A DNA stretch of 40,894 nucleotides from an uncultured Clostridia bacterium (GTDB taxonomy: Bacteria; Bacillota; Clostridia; Oscillospirales; Ruminococcaceae), in the NCBI GenBank assembly GCA_947626755.1, contig CANQTP010000024.1, positions 1 through 40,894 of the forward strand, given 5' to 3'. The position numbers were made by a program, and so were the translations under genes. The notes under the pieces are model-generated. The model searched no databases. It worked only from the letters and a program-made list of their open reading frames with translations, and was not told where the DNA came from. Below, in pieces: positions 17,081 through 25,388 of the stretch (its first letter is position 1; the number at the start of each line of letters is the position of its first letter).

Positions 17081-17144
17081 AATGTTCCTCAGAGTATCAT
17101 TGGGGACGTTTTCCTGCAAAATTTCGGATTCTTGTCATTTCCTA

Positions 17145-17173
17145 TTGCAATAATTACCGAAATGTGTTATAAT
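17145..17173 (+). promoter_or_regulatory. Extended -10 promoter of the Ter-type operon
   Basis: TTGCAA (17145-17150) and TATAAT (17168-17173) are 17 bases apart, with TGT before the -10. The leader is about 90 bases to the vWA start codon. No other promoter-like site was seen down to rlmH, so this one may drive the whole run. Confidence 0.75.
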
Positions 17174-17271
17174 CATAACATCGGTGTGTTTTGAGAGAAG
17201 CATTTCACGGAAACTGTGATATTTGGTCTTTATATATAAAATTTCCGTATTTGAAAGGCAGGTATATTTTT

Positions 17272-17913
17272 ATGTCAGAATTTACAAGGCGGCTCCCCGT
17301 TTATCTGCTGCTGGATATTTCAGGCTCGATGATGGGAGATCCAATAGAAGCCGTAAGAAACGGCGTCCGCGCGCTTATTTCGGAACTGAGGAGCGACCCG
17401 CAGGCGCTGGAAACAGCATATCTTTCGGTGATAACTTTCAATTCTGCGGCAAGACAGGTAGTCCCGCTGACAGAACTTATGATGTTCAGAGAACCGCCGT
17501 TGAACGCGGGCGGAGCAACGGCTTTCGGTGCGGCGTTAAGGCTGCTTGCGGAATGTATCCGAGCCGAGGTGCGGAAGTCCACCGAAACGCAGAAAGGCGA
17601 CTGGAAACCGCTGGTTTTCATTCTGACCGACGGCGCGCCTACCGATGAATGGCGTGCTGCGGCTGCCGAACTCAGAAGCACTCACCCTGCAAATATTATC
17701 GCCTGTGCGGCAGGCGCAAATGCAGATACAACGATATTAAGGGAACTTACCGACTGCGTTCTGCTTATGAATAACCTTTCGGCAGGGGATCTGTCGCAGT
17801 TCTTTGCGTGGGTATCAAGTTCGGTAAAGATGTCCTCAAAGAGCCTTGACGCAAAGCCCGGGGCAAATATCGAACTTCCGCCGCCGCCGCAGGGATTTGT
17901 TATCGTTCCCTGA
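17272..17913 (+). CDS. von Willebrand A-domain protein, TerY-like
   Basis: This 213-residue protein is almost entirely one vWA domain. The metal-dependent adhesion site is intact: DISGS near residues 16-20, Thr in GGATAF near 83, and Asp in LTDGAPTDEW near 120. It lacks a signal peptide, so it is cytoplasmic, like TerY. It ends in a Pro-rich tail (PPPPQGFVIVP). The ATG at 17272 follows AAAGGCAGG; an upstream TTG at 17191 is less likely. It is the first gene of the operon, with 17 bases to the phosphatase. The vWA-PP2C-kinase order matches the TerY-P triad of Ter stress-response systems, where TerY is thought to act as scaffold. Confidence 0.88.
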   Translation: MSEFTRRLPVYLLLDISGSMMGDPIEAVRNGVRALISELRSDPQALETAYLSVITFNSAARQVVPLTELMMFREPPLNAGGATAFGAALRLLAECIRAEVRKSTETQKGDWKPLVFILTDGAPTDEWRAAAAELRSTHPANIIACAAGANADTTILRELTDCVLLMNNLSAGDLSQFFAWVSSSVKMSSKSLDAKPGANIELPPPPQGFVIVP

Positions 17914-17930
17914 CGTTTACGGAGGCTTTA

Positions 17931-19133
17931 ATGGAAAATAATAATATTCTCACCGACAGAGACGTTACCGAACACACCGCTTCAATGTGGAAATACAACC
18001 CTGTTCCCGATTCTCCCGAACCATACTCGGAGGATATGTGCAGCGAAGTTTCGCAGGGCTGTTTTAAGATAACTGCCGCTTCCGTAAGAGGGAAAAAGCA
18101 CAAGCATGACGGTTCAAATCGTGACGACTGCTTTGCTTTCGGGTTTGTGGACAACGGTGTTATAACCGCAGTTTCGGACGGAGCAGGCTCAAAGATGTTT
18201 TCGAGAATAGGCGCAAAATACGCCTGCGAAGCCGTGGTGAATTATGTAAAAGCGGAGTTCTTCGCGCTGAAAAGACGTTTCCCTGACTATGGGGCGGCTC
18301 TCGGAAAACCTCTTGACAGCGAGGATTTCGGGAAGATATGTTCCGAAATCGCCTTTATCCTGCGGGGAAGCTGCAGCGAGGCTTTCACGGCTGTGGAAGC
18401 GGCTTTTGAAAAAAGAAAGACCTATCCCGAATTCATTGAAGCGGCAGGCAGAGAACCCGAGATAAAAGATTTCTCCTGCACGCTCCTTGCCGCGCTGACG
18501 ATCCCCGTGGAAACCGAAAACGGCAGGGAATTCTTCACCGCCGCAATTCAGATAGGCGACGGAATTATTGCCGCCGTTGACGAAAATGCGGCTTTCGGGA
18601 ACGCCCTTGCAGTTCTGGGAACGGCGGACGGCGGGAATTTTTCGGGAGAGACGGAGTTTATAATTTCCGAGCATATACGTTCCGAGGAAAGCCTGATGGC
18701 AAGGACGAAAGTCCGCCGCGGGAAGATGTCGCATCTTATGCTTATGACTGACGGCGTTGCGGACGACTATTACCCCAACGATCCGCAGCTTCTGAGCCTG
18801 TTTATTGATCTGAAACTGAACGGTATAATTCCCTTTGACGGTGAAATTCCCGAAAGCAGGGTGGAGAACATTCCCGAACCCGTGGCATATCCGTGGGTAA
18901 ATGACAGCGATGTGAAATATGCGCTTCAGTATTCGGAAAATGTCATGGCAGCGGCGGGAATATCCCTTGAACAGTTTTGGGAAAACAAGACACTGCAAAA
19001 ACAGGCGTCCCTTGCGGCATTTGGTATTTCACATGAAAAGAACAATGCGGAAATGCTGAAAATATGGCTTGACAACTATGTGAAACGGGGTTCTTTTGAT
19101 GACAGGACGTTATTTTTGTTAGCTGTAAATTGA
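17931..19133 (+). CDS. PP2C-family Ser/Thr protein phosphatase
   Basis: This 400-residue protein is a metal-dependent phosphatase that would reverse the action of the adjacent kinase. PP2C motifs are in place: DDCFAF with Asp near 66, VSDGAGS near 83-88, LMTDGVADDYYPND near 271 and DDRTLFLL near the C-terminus. The insertion between the early motifs is longer than in PrpC/Stp-type enzymes, a feature of Ter-associated phosphatases in my reading. ACGGAGG precedes the ATG, and the kinase start follows 14 bases after the stop. There is no membrane segment. Confidence 0.88.
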   Translation: MENNNILTDRDVTEHTASMWKYNPVPDSPEPYSEDMCSEVSQGCFKITAASVRGKKHKHDGSNRDDCFAFGFVDNGVITAVSDGAGSKMFSRIGAKYACEAVVNYVKAEFFALKRRFPDYGAALGKPLDSEDFGKICSEIAFILRGSCSEAFTAVEAAFEKRKTYPEFIEAAGREPEIKDFSCTLLAALTIPVETENGREFFTAAIQIGDGIIAAVDENAAFGNALAVLGTADGGNFSGETEFIISEHIRSEESLMARTKVRRGKMSHLMLMTDGVADDYYPNDPQLLSLFIDLKLNGIIPFDGEIPESRVENIPEPVAYPWVNDSDVKYALQYSENVMAAAGISLEQFWENKTLQKQASLAAFGISHEKNNAEMLKIWLDNYVKRGSFDDRTLFLLAVN

Positions 19134-19147
19134 TCCGGAGGAATCAT

Positions 19148-20617
19148 ATGAACAGGATAGCCGAGGCAACTCTTGCGAACGGCAGGAAAATACCTTATGT
19201 TATAACTGATAACCCGCCCCGGGGCGGCATGAAATACACATATTTTGCTCCTGACAGATCCTATGTGGTGCAGTTCTACAACGACCCGTCAAAAGTGGAC
19301 AGGAACATGACTGCCCGCCTTGAAGCGATAATCGGCAGATACAACCCCACAATTCCAGAATCAAAGGGCGGCGCTGTGGGCGGAGATGAAAAGCTTGCAA
19401 AATATTTTGCGGAAAGATTCTGCTGGCCTACCGACCTTGTGGTGGCGCCGGAAATAGGACTGGTTTCGCCCGCATACCCGAAAAGTTTCTTCTTTGACGA
19501 ACACGCGTCAAAATTTCTGGAACTGAAAGGCAAGGACAAGAAAAGCAACTGGTTCACTTCGGGAAACAGGCGTTTTCTGAACAAGTCCGAACTGGGAGAT
19601 TTCCGTTCAATGCTGCAGATGTCGCTGCTGCTTTCCCGCTCAATAAGGCGTTTGCATCAGGCGGGACTTGCGCATTCCGACCTTTCAAATAACAATGTTC
19701 TCATAGACCCAAAAAGCGGGAACTGCGTTGTTATCGACATTGATTCACTGGTAGTTCCGGGACTTTTCCCTCCCGAAGTTGCGGGAACGCGGGGTTATAT
19801 TGCTCCCGAAGTTCTTGCCACAATGGAACTTGACAGGAACGACCCGAGGCGGGTAGTTCCCGGGTCGATGACCGACCTGCACGCGCTGGCGGTGCTTATT
19901 TACGAATATCTTTTCCTGCGCCACCCGCTTATGGGACCGAAAATTTTCTCCGCGGAATCGGCTGAAAAGGACGATTTCCTCGGGCTTGGAGAAATGGCGC
20001 TTTTCATAGAAGATCCGAAAGACAGTTCAAATCGCCCCGCTTCACTAAAAAATACGATCAAAGACGTTGGTCCCGTTCTGGAAAAGCTGTTCCTGCGGGC
20101 ATTTGCGGAAGGTCTGCACGACCCGCCGCTGCGTCCGTCGGCTATGGAATGGGAACAGGGACTTGTAAAGACTTGGGATATGCTTCACAAATGTTCAAAT
20201 CCCGACTGCGAGAAAAAATGGTTCGTACTTTACGATTCGGCAGATCCCGTTTGCCCGTTCTGCGGACAGAGGATAGCGGAGAAGAATGTTGTGCGGTTCG
20301 AGCTTTATTCCGAAGTGCGGGGACATTCGGGGGAGTGGAAAAAACATTCCGAAATGGATATTGTAAACAATACCCCGCTTTTTAAATGGCACACCCACAG
20401 CAATATTTTTGCGGACGAAAAAGCGGACGGCACAATGCAGGCTTACGCTTGCTGCCACAACGGCGAATGGTTCGTGATAAACACCCACGCGGAGGGAATG
20501 CTTTCACCGCAGGGGAATCCCGTTCCCAAAGGACAGGCTATACGCATTTCGGACGGAACGGTTTTCCGCGCGTCCTCCGACCCACGGGGAATGGTAATAA
20601 AAGTAAGGATAATTTAA
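19148..20617 (+). CDS. Ser/Thr protein kinase with zinc ribbon and FHA-like C-terminal domain
   Basis: The 489 residues contain a kinase domain with the catalytic loop HSDLSNNN (about 176-183), metal-binding DID in place of DFG (about 196-198) and GYIAPE (about 216). The Asp and Asn of the catalytic loop are kept, so it should be active. A zinc ribbon (CSNPDC near 349, CPFCG near 369) joins it to a C-terminal beta domain of about 105 residues that resembles FHA phosphothreonine readers (ending GQAIRISDGTVFR then VIKVRII). This architecture is that of the TerY-P triad kinase. ATG 19148 follows CCGGAGG; the in-frame TTG at 19130 precedes that ribosome site and is rejected. Confidence 0.88.
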   Translation: MNRIAEATLANGRKIPYVITDNPPRGGMKYTYFAPDRSYVVQFYNDPSKVDRNMTARLEAIIGRYNPTIPESKGGAVGGDEKLAKYFAERFCWPTDLVVAPEIGLVSPAYPKSFFFDEHASKFLELKGKDKKSNWFTSGNRRFLNKSELGDFRSMLQMSLLLSRSIRRLHQAGLAHSDLSNNNVLIDPKSGNCVVIDIDSLVVPGLFPPEVAGTRGYIAPEVLATMELDRNDPRRVVPGSMTDLHALAVLIYEYLFLRHPLMGPKIFSAESAEKDDFLGLGEMALFIEDPKDSSNRPASLKNTIKDVGPVLEKLFLRAFAEGLHDPPLRPSAMEWEQGLVKTWDMLHKCSNPDCEKKWFVLYDSADPVCPFCGQRIAEKNVVRFELYSEVRGHSGEWKKHSEMDIVNNTPLFKWHTHSNIFADEKADGTMQAYACCHNGEWFVINTHAEGMLSPQGNPVPKGQAIRISDGTVFRASSDPRGMVIKVRII

Positions 20618-20638
20618 GGAATTGGCAGGTGAAATTAA

Positions 20639-22678
20639 ATGGCAGTATCGGAGCTGAACGGCTTGTCGGGACTTTCCGACAAGGAAGCGGAAGCGGCGGA
20701 GCGGAAGTACGGGGCAAATGCCGTGGCTTTCAAGGGCTCGCTAAGAAGTTCATTTGCGGAGTCGTTTTCGTCGCTGTCGGTGCGGCTGCTGATAATTTCC
20801 GTGCTGTCCGATGTGGTTTTGCTGCTTCTGGGAATGTTGGGTTTTGCCCCTGCTTTCGGTGCGTATGAAAGGACGGTCACTGTTTTTGCGGCAATGCTTA
20901 TAATAGGAATAATCGGCGGCGTAATGCGTGAAAATTCCCGTAAAATACTGTGGGAAAGCTTTTCCGTACTGCCGAAAGGCGAATGCAATGTGATACGGAA
21001 CAGGAAAGCTGTTATAATTCCCGCCTCGGAAGTCTGTACAGGCGATGTGGTCATCGTTTTTGACGGGGACGTTATCCCCGCGGACGGCGTTGTGATTGAC
21101 GGTTTCATAACGGTGGAACAGTCCGCTCTCGGTTCGTCAGTGCCTGTGGAAAAAACTGCCGCTCCCGACGGTTACCGTCACGGCGGCATGAATATAAAAG
21201 ACCCGTACAGCGTTTACTGCGGTTCTTCGGTAGTAAAAGGTTTCGCGGCGGTGAAAATAACAGCCGTGGGCGAAAATACCCGCCTTGCAAAGAAGTCGGA
21301 GGACGCTGTTCACGAGATCCCCGAAACTGCGTTTTCGGGCATAAAAAAGCTTGACGCGGTAACGGGAATTATCCTTGCGGCGATAGTTATTACCGTTTTA
21401 ACTGTAAACGGCGCGGCGGCGGGGAATTTCCCCGGCGGGCTTTTTCAGGGAATATCCTGCGGCGCGCTGATTCTTTCGGCGGTGACCGTGGGCGGGAAAG
21501 CCATCGTCCTGAACGCTTTCGGAGCGGATTCTGTAAAACGTCTGAAAGACGGCGGAACATTCCTGCAAAGCGGCGAATGTCTTGCAGAAGCCTGCGGAAC
21601 GGACATTATTATGACCGAAAGAGAAGGCATGATAACTGCGGGAAAATACGTTGTAAGCGGATTCATTGACGGCAGCGGAAAGGAATACGGGAAATTTTCC
21701 GAAATAAGCAAAGGTCTTGCCAAATTCCTGAAAACAGCCGTGCTTGCGGCGGTGAACGTTGGCATTTATGGCGGAGAAGCCGTCGGCGGGAATTCCGCCG
21801 ACAGGGCGATATTCGGATTTATCGGCGGCGGAAGCGAGAATATGAAATTGCAGACCGAAGCGGAGGGGAACGGCATTTACGGCGTTACAGTCACTCTCGG
21901 GAACGGTCTGGCGACTGTTATCCGCGGAAGTTCGGACGCCGTTCTGGAACGCTGCGGCGAGTATTTCGGCGCGGACGGCAAAAAGCACAGAATAACCAAT
22001 AAGGACGCTCTCCGCAAGCTTGCAGAAACTCTACGCCTGAACGGAAAGGATATTGCGGCGTTCGGCTTTTCCGACAAGGGGATAAAAGGCGGGAATGTTC
22101 CCGAGTCCGGCTGTGTATTTGTTGGATTTATAGCCTTGCAGGACGGCTATCCCGAAGAAACTGCAGATTCTGTAAAATGCCTTAAATCCCGCGGAATAAA
22201 GACCATGATAGTGACTTCGGGCAGCAGGGAGAATATCCTGTTCACCGTGAAATATGCGGGGATAAAGAAAAGCGGCGGCGTTGTGGTGGACGCGGAGCAG
22301 CTTGGGAAAATGAACGCGGCGCAGCTTTCCGAACAGATAGAAAAGATAAATGCCGTTGTGGGAGTTTCCGCAAGGGAGAAGCTTCGGCTTGCAAATACCG
22401 CCCGCCGCAAAGGAAAAAACCTGCTTTTTGCGGGGAATTTTGCTGAGGACGCGGCTGTTCTTCGGGAATCGGCTGTTTCCATGGCTTCCGCTTCCGCGCC
22501 CGCTTGTGTGAAACAGGTAAGCGGCGCATTTGCGGAAAATGACAAGCTTGGCATAGTTTGCGCCGAAAAGCTTATTTCAGAATCGGTCAGATTCAACAGA
22601 AGCTATAAAATATTTTTGATACTGCGGGCGGTGCTGGCGCTTATGCTTTCCGCTGCCGTGATGTTCTTTGGGTGGTGA
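20639..22678 (+). CDS. Catalytically dead P2-type ATPase homologue in the Ter-type operon
   Basis: The 679 residues follow the Ca2+-ATPase plan: cation-ATPase N-terminal segment, two membrane helices, actuator domain, two helices, P and N domains, and one last helix. Every catalytic signature is altered: actuator TGES reads LGSS (about 164-167), DKTGT reads EREGM (327-331), the DPPR region reads DGYP, TGD reads TSG (about 526-528), and GDGxND reads AGNFAED (598-604). Neighbouring scaffold is well kept (VIPADGVVIDG, VIRGSSDAVLERCGEYF, GFIALQD). The C-terminal transmembrane bundle is reduced to one helix. It cannot form the phospho-intermediate; a membrane sensor or anchor is inferred. It lies 21 bases after the kinase gene and its stop overlaps the next ribosome site. 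Confidence 0.82.
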   Translation: MAVSELNGLSGLSDKEAEAAERKYGANAVAFKGSLRSSFAESFSSLSVRLLIISVLSDVVLLLLGMLGFAPAFGAYERTVTVFAAMLIIGIIGGVMRENSRKILWESFSVLPKGECNVIRNRKAVIIPASEVCTGDVVIVFDGDVIPADGVVIDGFITVEQSALGSSVPVEKTAAPDGYRHGGMNIKDPYSVYCGSSVVKGFAAVKITAVGENTRLAKKSEDAVHEIPETAFSGIKKLDAVTGIILAAIVITVLTVNGAAAGNFPGGLFQGISCGALILSAVTVGGKAIVLNAFGADSVKRLKDGGTFLQSGECLAEACGTDIIMTEREGMITAGKYVVSGFIDGSGKEYGKFSEISKGLAKFLKTAVLAAVNVGIYGGEAVGGNSADRAIFGFIGGGSENMKLQTEAEGNGIYGVTVTLGNGLATVIRGSSDAVLERCGEYFGADGKKHRITNKDALRKLAETLRLNGKDIAAFGFSDKGIKGGNVPESGCVFVGFIALQDGYPEETADSVKCLKSRGIKTMIVTSGSRENILFTVKYAGIKKSGGVVVDAEQLGKMNAAQLSEQIEKINAVVGVSAREKLRLANTARRKGKNLLFAGNFAEDAAVLRESAVSMASASAPACVKQVSGAFAENDKLGIVCAEKLISESVRFNRSYKIFLILRAVLALMLSAAVMFFGW

Positions 22679-22682
22679 GGAT

Positions 22683-24014
22683 TTGCCGTCTGATATTGAA
22701 AAATTAATTGAAAAAGCCGTTGAGAATTCTGTAATAGAAATTCCCGCGGGGGAATACGAGGGCGGCATTGTCATTGGCAAAAGCTGTACCATTCGCGGAA
22801 ACGGCGCAGTCATATGGAGCGTTTCGGGACCTGCGCTTATAGTAAATGCAGAAAATGTTCATATTGAAAATTTAAAGATACTGCTTACGGGAAATAAACT
22901 TCCCGACAGCAAGAATATATCAGTTTACTGTCATTACCCCGACACGAAATTTGCGGGCGTGGAGGTAAACGGCGCGGTAATAGGCATTCCCGACGAGGAG
23001 CAATATTGGGGAATTCCCGCGGCGCTTTCGCTGGGGACTGTTCCCGCCGAAAAGGAAACGTCCTTTGCTTTTGAGGTGTATGTTCCTACAGACGCGGACA
23101 TCAACTGCGGAATGTACTGTCTGCGGCTTTCGCAGAATTATCTTTTCCGCGGTTATAACAACGTTTCATTTACCGTGGATAAACTGAAAAGCGGTGCGCT
23201 TATCTACGGGGAAATATTTGTCGTTTCCTCCGTAACGGGAATTATCCGCAAGATAACGGTAAGCGGTTTCGCAGGCGAGGAAATTTCCGCGCCGAATTAT
23301 ATGCTTTTCACGGCGGACAGGGAAGCCCCCGAAAAGCACGGCAAGATGATAGAAAATTTCGATCCTCTCGAAGCGGCTTCAACTCCCGAGCCCGAACCTG
23401 AGAAGGTGGAAATTCCCGCGAAAAATTCTCCTGAAAATGACATAATTCTTGAAGAAATAAACGAGGCGGAGTTCGGCGGGGATATCCGCGAGGAAAACGT
23501 ATTTCTTGTTCCCGAACAGCGCATACCGCTTCTGCCGAGAAAATACTGCATTGAGGTAGGATATAAAAGCACTCGCGCGAAACTTGACATTGACGGGTAT
23601 CTTTTCATGCTTGGTGCAAGCGGACGCGTGGAAAGCAATTCGGGTATGATATTTTTCGGGAATAACCACTCAAAATGCGGAAGCGTTCGGTATATAAATT
23701 CTCCCGACAGGCGGGCAATGGTAATTGACTTGGGAACAATTCCCGAAAGCATAAAACGAATGGTTCTGCTTTTTTCAATATACGGCAGCAGTCCCATGCA
23801 GACATTTGACAAGCTTGTGGAAGGCGAGATAAAGATCCTCTGCGAAAACGGAGTCTGCCTGCACCTGACACTTGAAAAGAACATTCGCTGCCGAACAATA
23901 CTTGCCCTCGGATTTGACAGAAATGACGGCGTCTGGGAACTTATCCCATCGGGAAAAGGCGTTTCAATGCCCCTTGAGGACATCTGCAGAAGTTACGGCG
24001 TTACCATACTGTAA
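22683..24014 (+). CDS. Beta-helix-TerD fusion protein
   Basis: About 443 residues. The N-terminal 75 residues look like right-handed beta-helix coils (IPAGEYEGGIVIGKSCTIRGNGAVIWSV, then VHIENLKI). A central beta-rich domain (about 90-210, with AALSLGTVPAEKETSFAFEVYVPTDADI) follows, then a linker, then a TerD domain from about 287. The TerD domain has LDIDGYLFMLGASGRVESNSGMIFFGN, VIDLGTIPESIKRMVLLFSIYG and ILALGFDRNDGVWELIPSGKG, matching the fold. The acidic Ca2+-binding loop typical of TerD is shortened to INSPDRRA, though the LDID acidic pair is kept. The start is TTG 22683 behind GGTGG; an in-frame TTG at 22668 lies inside the previous gene. It has no signal peptide. Confidence 0.75.
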   Translation: MPSDIEKLIEKAVENSVIEIPAGEYEGGIVIGKSCTIRGNGAVIWSVSGPALIVNAENVHIENLKILLTGNKLPDSKNISVYCHYPDTKFAGVEVNGAVIGIPDEEQYWGIPAALSLGTVPAEKETSFAFEVYVPTDADINCGMYCLRLSQNYLFRGYNNVSFTVDKLKSGALIYGEIFVVSSVTGIIRKITVSGFAGEEISAPNYMLFTADREAPEKHGKMIENFDPLEAASTPEPEPEKVEIPAKNSPENDIILEEINEAEFGGDIREENVFLVPEQRIPLLPRKYCIEVGYKSTRAKLDIDGYLFMLGASGRVESNSGMIFFGNNHSKCGSVRYINSPDRRAMVIDLGTIPESIKRMVLLFSIYGSSPMQTFDKLVEGEIKILCENGVCLHLTLEKNIRCRTILALGFDRNDGVWELIPSGKGVSMPLEDICRSYGVTIL

Positions 24015-24026
24015 AGGAAGATAATA

Positions 24027-24803
24027 ATGGCAAGGATCTACCCGCTGTTCTCGTCAAGCAAGGGGAACAGCACATACATAGGAAACCGCGACTCGGGAAT
24101 ACTTATCGACGACGGAGTTTCATATTCGCGTTTGAAAAAGGCTCTGGAGCTGAACGGCATTTCCGTAAACGCCATAAAAGGCGTATTTGTTACTCACGAA
24201 CACAGCGACCACATAAAGGGTCTGGATATTTTCACGAAGAATATAAAAGTTCCCGTTTTCGCGCGGGAAAAGACCTGCGAGTATCTGACGGTAAAAGGAA
24301 TTATCCATGGGGAATGTTTTGACATCAGGGACGGTGTGGAGATCTGCGGATCATGCGTTGAAAGCTTTTCCACTTCCCATGATGCCTGCGATCCATGCGG
24401 CTACAGGATAACCTTTCCCGACGGAAAGACTGCGGCGGTCTGCACCGACCTTGGTTATGTCAGCAATGAGGTGAAAACCGCGCTTTTCGGAACGGACTGC
24501 GTGCTTTTAGAGTCAAATTACGATGTGGAAATGCTCCGCAACGGCATATATCCCTATTATCTGAAAACACGCATTTTCGGGAAAACGGGGCATCTTTCCA
24601 ACCCCGACAGCGGGGAGTTTGCGGCAAAACTTATCAGCAGCGGAACTACACGGATAATTCTCGGACATCTTTCGCAGGAAAACAACACTCCCGAAATTGC
24701 CGAAAGCACGGTTTCCGCCTGTCTCAGCGGATTTAACAGGAACGTTGACTATATGCTTTCCGTTGCGCCCGTGGAAACAAGCGGCGGGTTCGTTTCGATA
24801 TGA
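24027..24803 (+). CDS. Metallo-beta-lactamase-fold hydrolase, YycJ/WalJ-like
   Basis: This 258-residue cytoplasmic MBL-fold protein opens with YPLFSSSKGNSTYIG and carries the zinc motif THEHSDHIKG (about 53-62), later His/Asp ligands (STSHDACDPCGY, CTDLGYV) and the closing ILGHLSQENN. The YycJ/WalJ family consists of nucleases linked to DNA processing and, in Bacillales, to the walKR locus. Here it sits 12 bases after the TerD gene and 7 bases before rlmH, with no WalKR nearby. AAAGGAAG lies before ATG. Confidence 0.88.
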   Translation: MARIYPLFSSSKGNSTYIGNRDSGILIDDGVSYSRLKKALELNGISVNAIKGVFVTHEHSDHIKGLDIFTKNIKVPVFAREKTCEYLTVKGIIHGECFDIRDGVEICGSCVESFSTSHDACDPCGYRITFPDGKTAAVCTDLGYVSNEVKTALFGTDCVLLESNYDVEMLRNGIYPYYLKTRIFGKTGHLSNPDSGEFAAKLISSGTTRIILGHLSQENNTPEIAESTVSACLSGFNRNVDYMLSVAPVETSGGFVSI

Positions 24804-24810
24804 GGTTTCT

Positions 24811-25296
24811 ATGCTGAATGTGAATATTATTGCGGTGGGGAAATTAAAGGAAAGCTATCTGCGGGACGCCTGCGGGGAATATTCCAAGCGGTTGGGAGCG
24901 TTCTGCAAATTGAATATTATCGAGCTTCCCGAAAGCAGACTTCCCGAATCCCCATCGCCCAAAGAGATAGAAAACGCACTTGCCGCTGAGGGAAAGCTAA
25001 TGCTTCCGCTTCTTTCCGCGAAGAACTGTTTCAGCATTGCAATGTGCATTGAGGGAAAGCAGTTTCCCTCGGAGAAGTTCGCGGAAAAAATCGAAAGAAT
25101 TTCCGTTGACGGGAAAAGTGTACTTAACATAGTTATAGGCAGTTCCTGCGGCATTTCCGAGGAGATAAAAGCGGTGTGCGACCTGCGGCTTTCCATGTCG
25201 GAAATGACGTTCCCGCATCAGCTTGCGCGGGTAATGATCCTTGAACAGCTTTACCGCGGTTTTATGATACTTAACGGATACAAATACCACAAGTAA
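24811..25296 (+). CDS. rlmH: 23S rRNA pseudouridine-1915 N3-methyltransferase RlmH
   Basis: This 161-residue SPOUT methyltransferase modifies pseudouridine 1915 in the 23S rRNA decoding-site helix of 70S ribosomes. Signatures are NVNIIAVGKLKESYL at the start, SAM-binding IVIGSSCGISEEI (about 109-121) and the C-terminal LSMSEMTFPHQLARVMILEQLYRGFMILNGYKYHK, diagnostic of the family. Length is normal (about 155-160). The ATG at 24811 lies 7 bases after the YycJ-like stop with GAGG as ribosome site; longer in-frame starts run back into the upstream gene and are rejected. The yycJ-rlmH neighbourhood is common in Firmicutes. Confidence 0.95.
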   Translation: MLNVNIIAVGKLKESYLRDACGEYSKRLGAFCKLNIIELPESRLPESPSPKEIENALAAEGKLMLPLLSAKNCFSIAMCIEGKQFPSEKFAEKIERISVDGKSVLNIVIGSSCGISEEIKAVCDLRLSMSEMTFPHQLARVMILEQLYRGFMILNGYKYHK

Positions 25297-25299
25297 TGC

Positions 25300-25371
25300 T
25301 TAATGCGTAATTCGTAATGCGTAATAAAAAAGCAGGAAACCGAAAATTACGCATTACGAATTACGAATTAA
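25300..25371. repeat. Long inverted repeat (26-base arms, 20-base loop)
   Basis: Arms 25300-25325 and 25346-25371 are complementary except at one position and are made from the AT-rich phrase taatgcgtaattcg. It fills the whole gap between rlmH and the radical SAM gene. With no GC-rich stem it is an unusual terminator; it looks like a small intergenic palindromic repeat (MITE-like or REP-like). Confidence 0.8.
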
Positions 25372-25388
25372 AGTGAGGGTGATGCGTT

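Noticed and set aside
18189-18998. Open frame of 269 codons on the minus strand opposite the PP2C gene
   Set aside because: The plus-strand phosphatase has full catalytic motifs; the antisense frame has no ribosome site or recognisable features.
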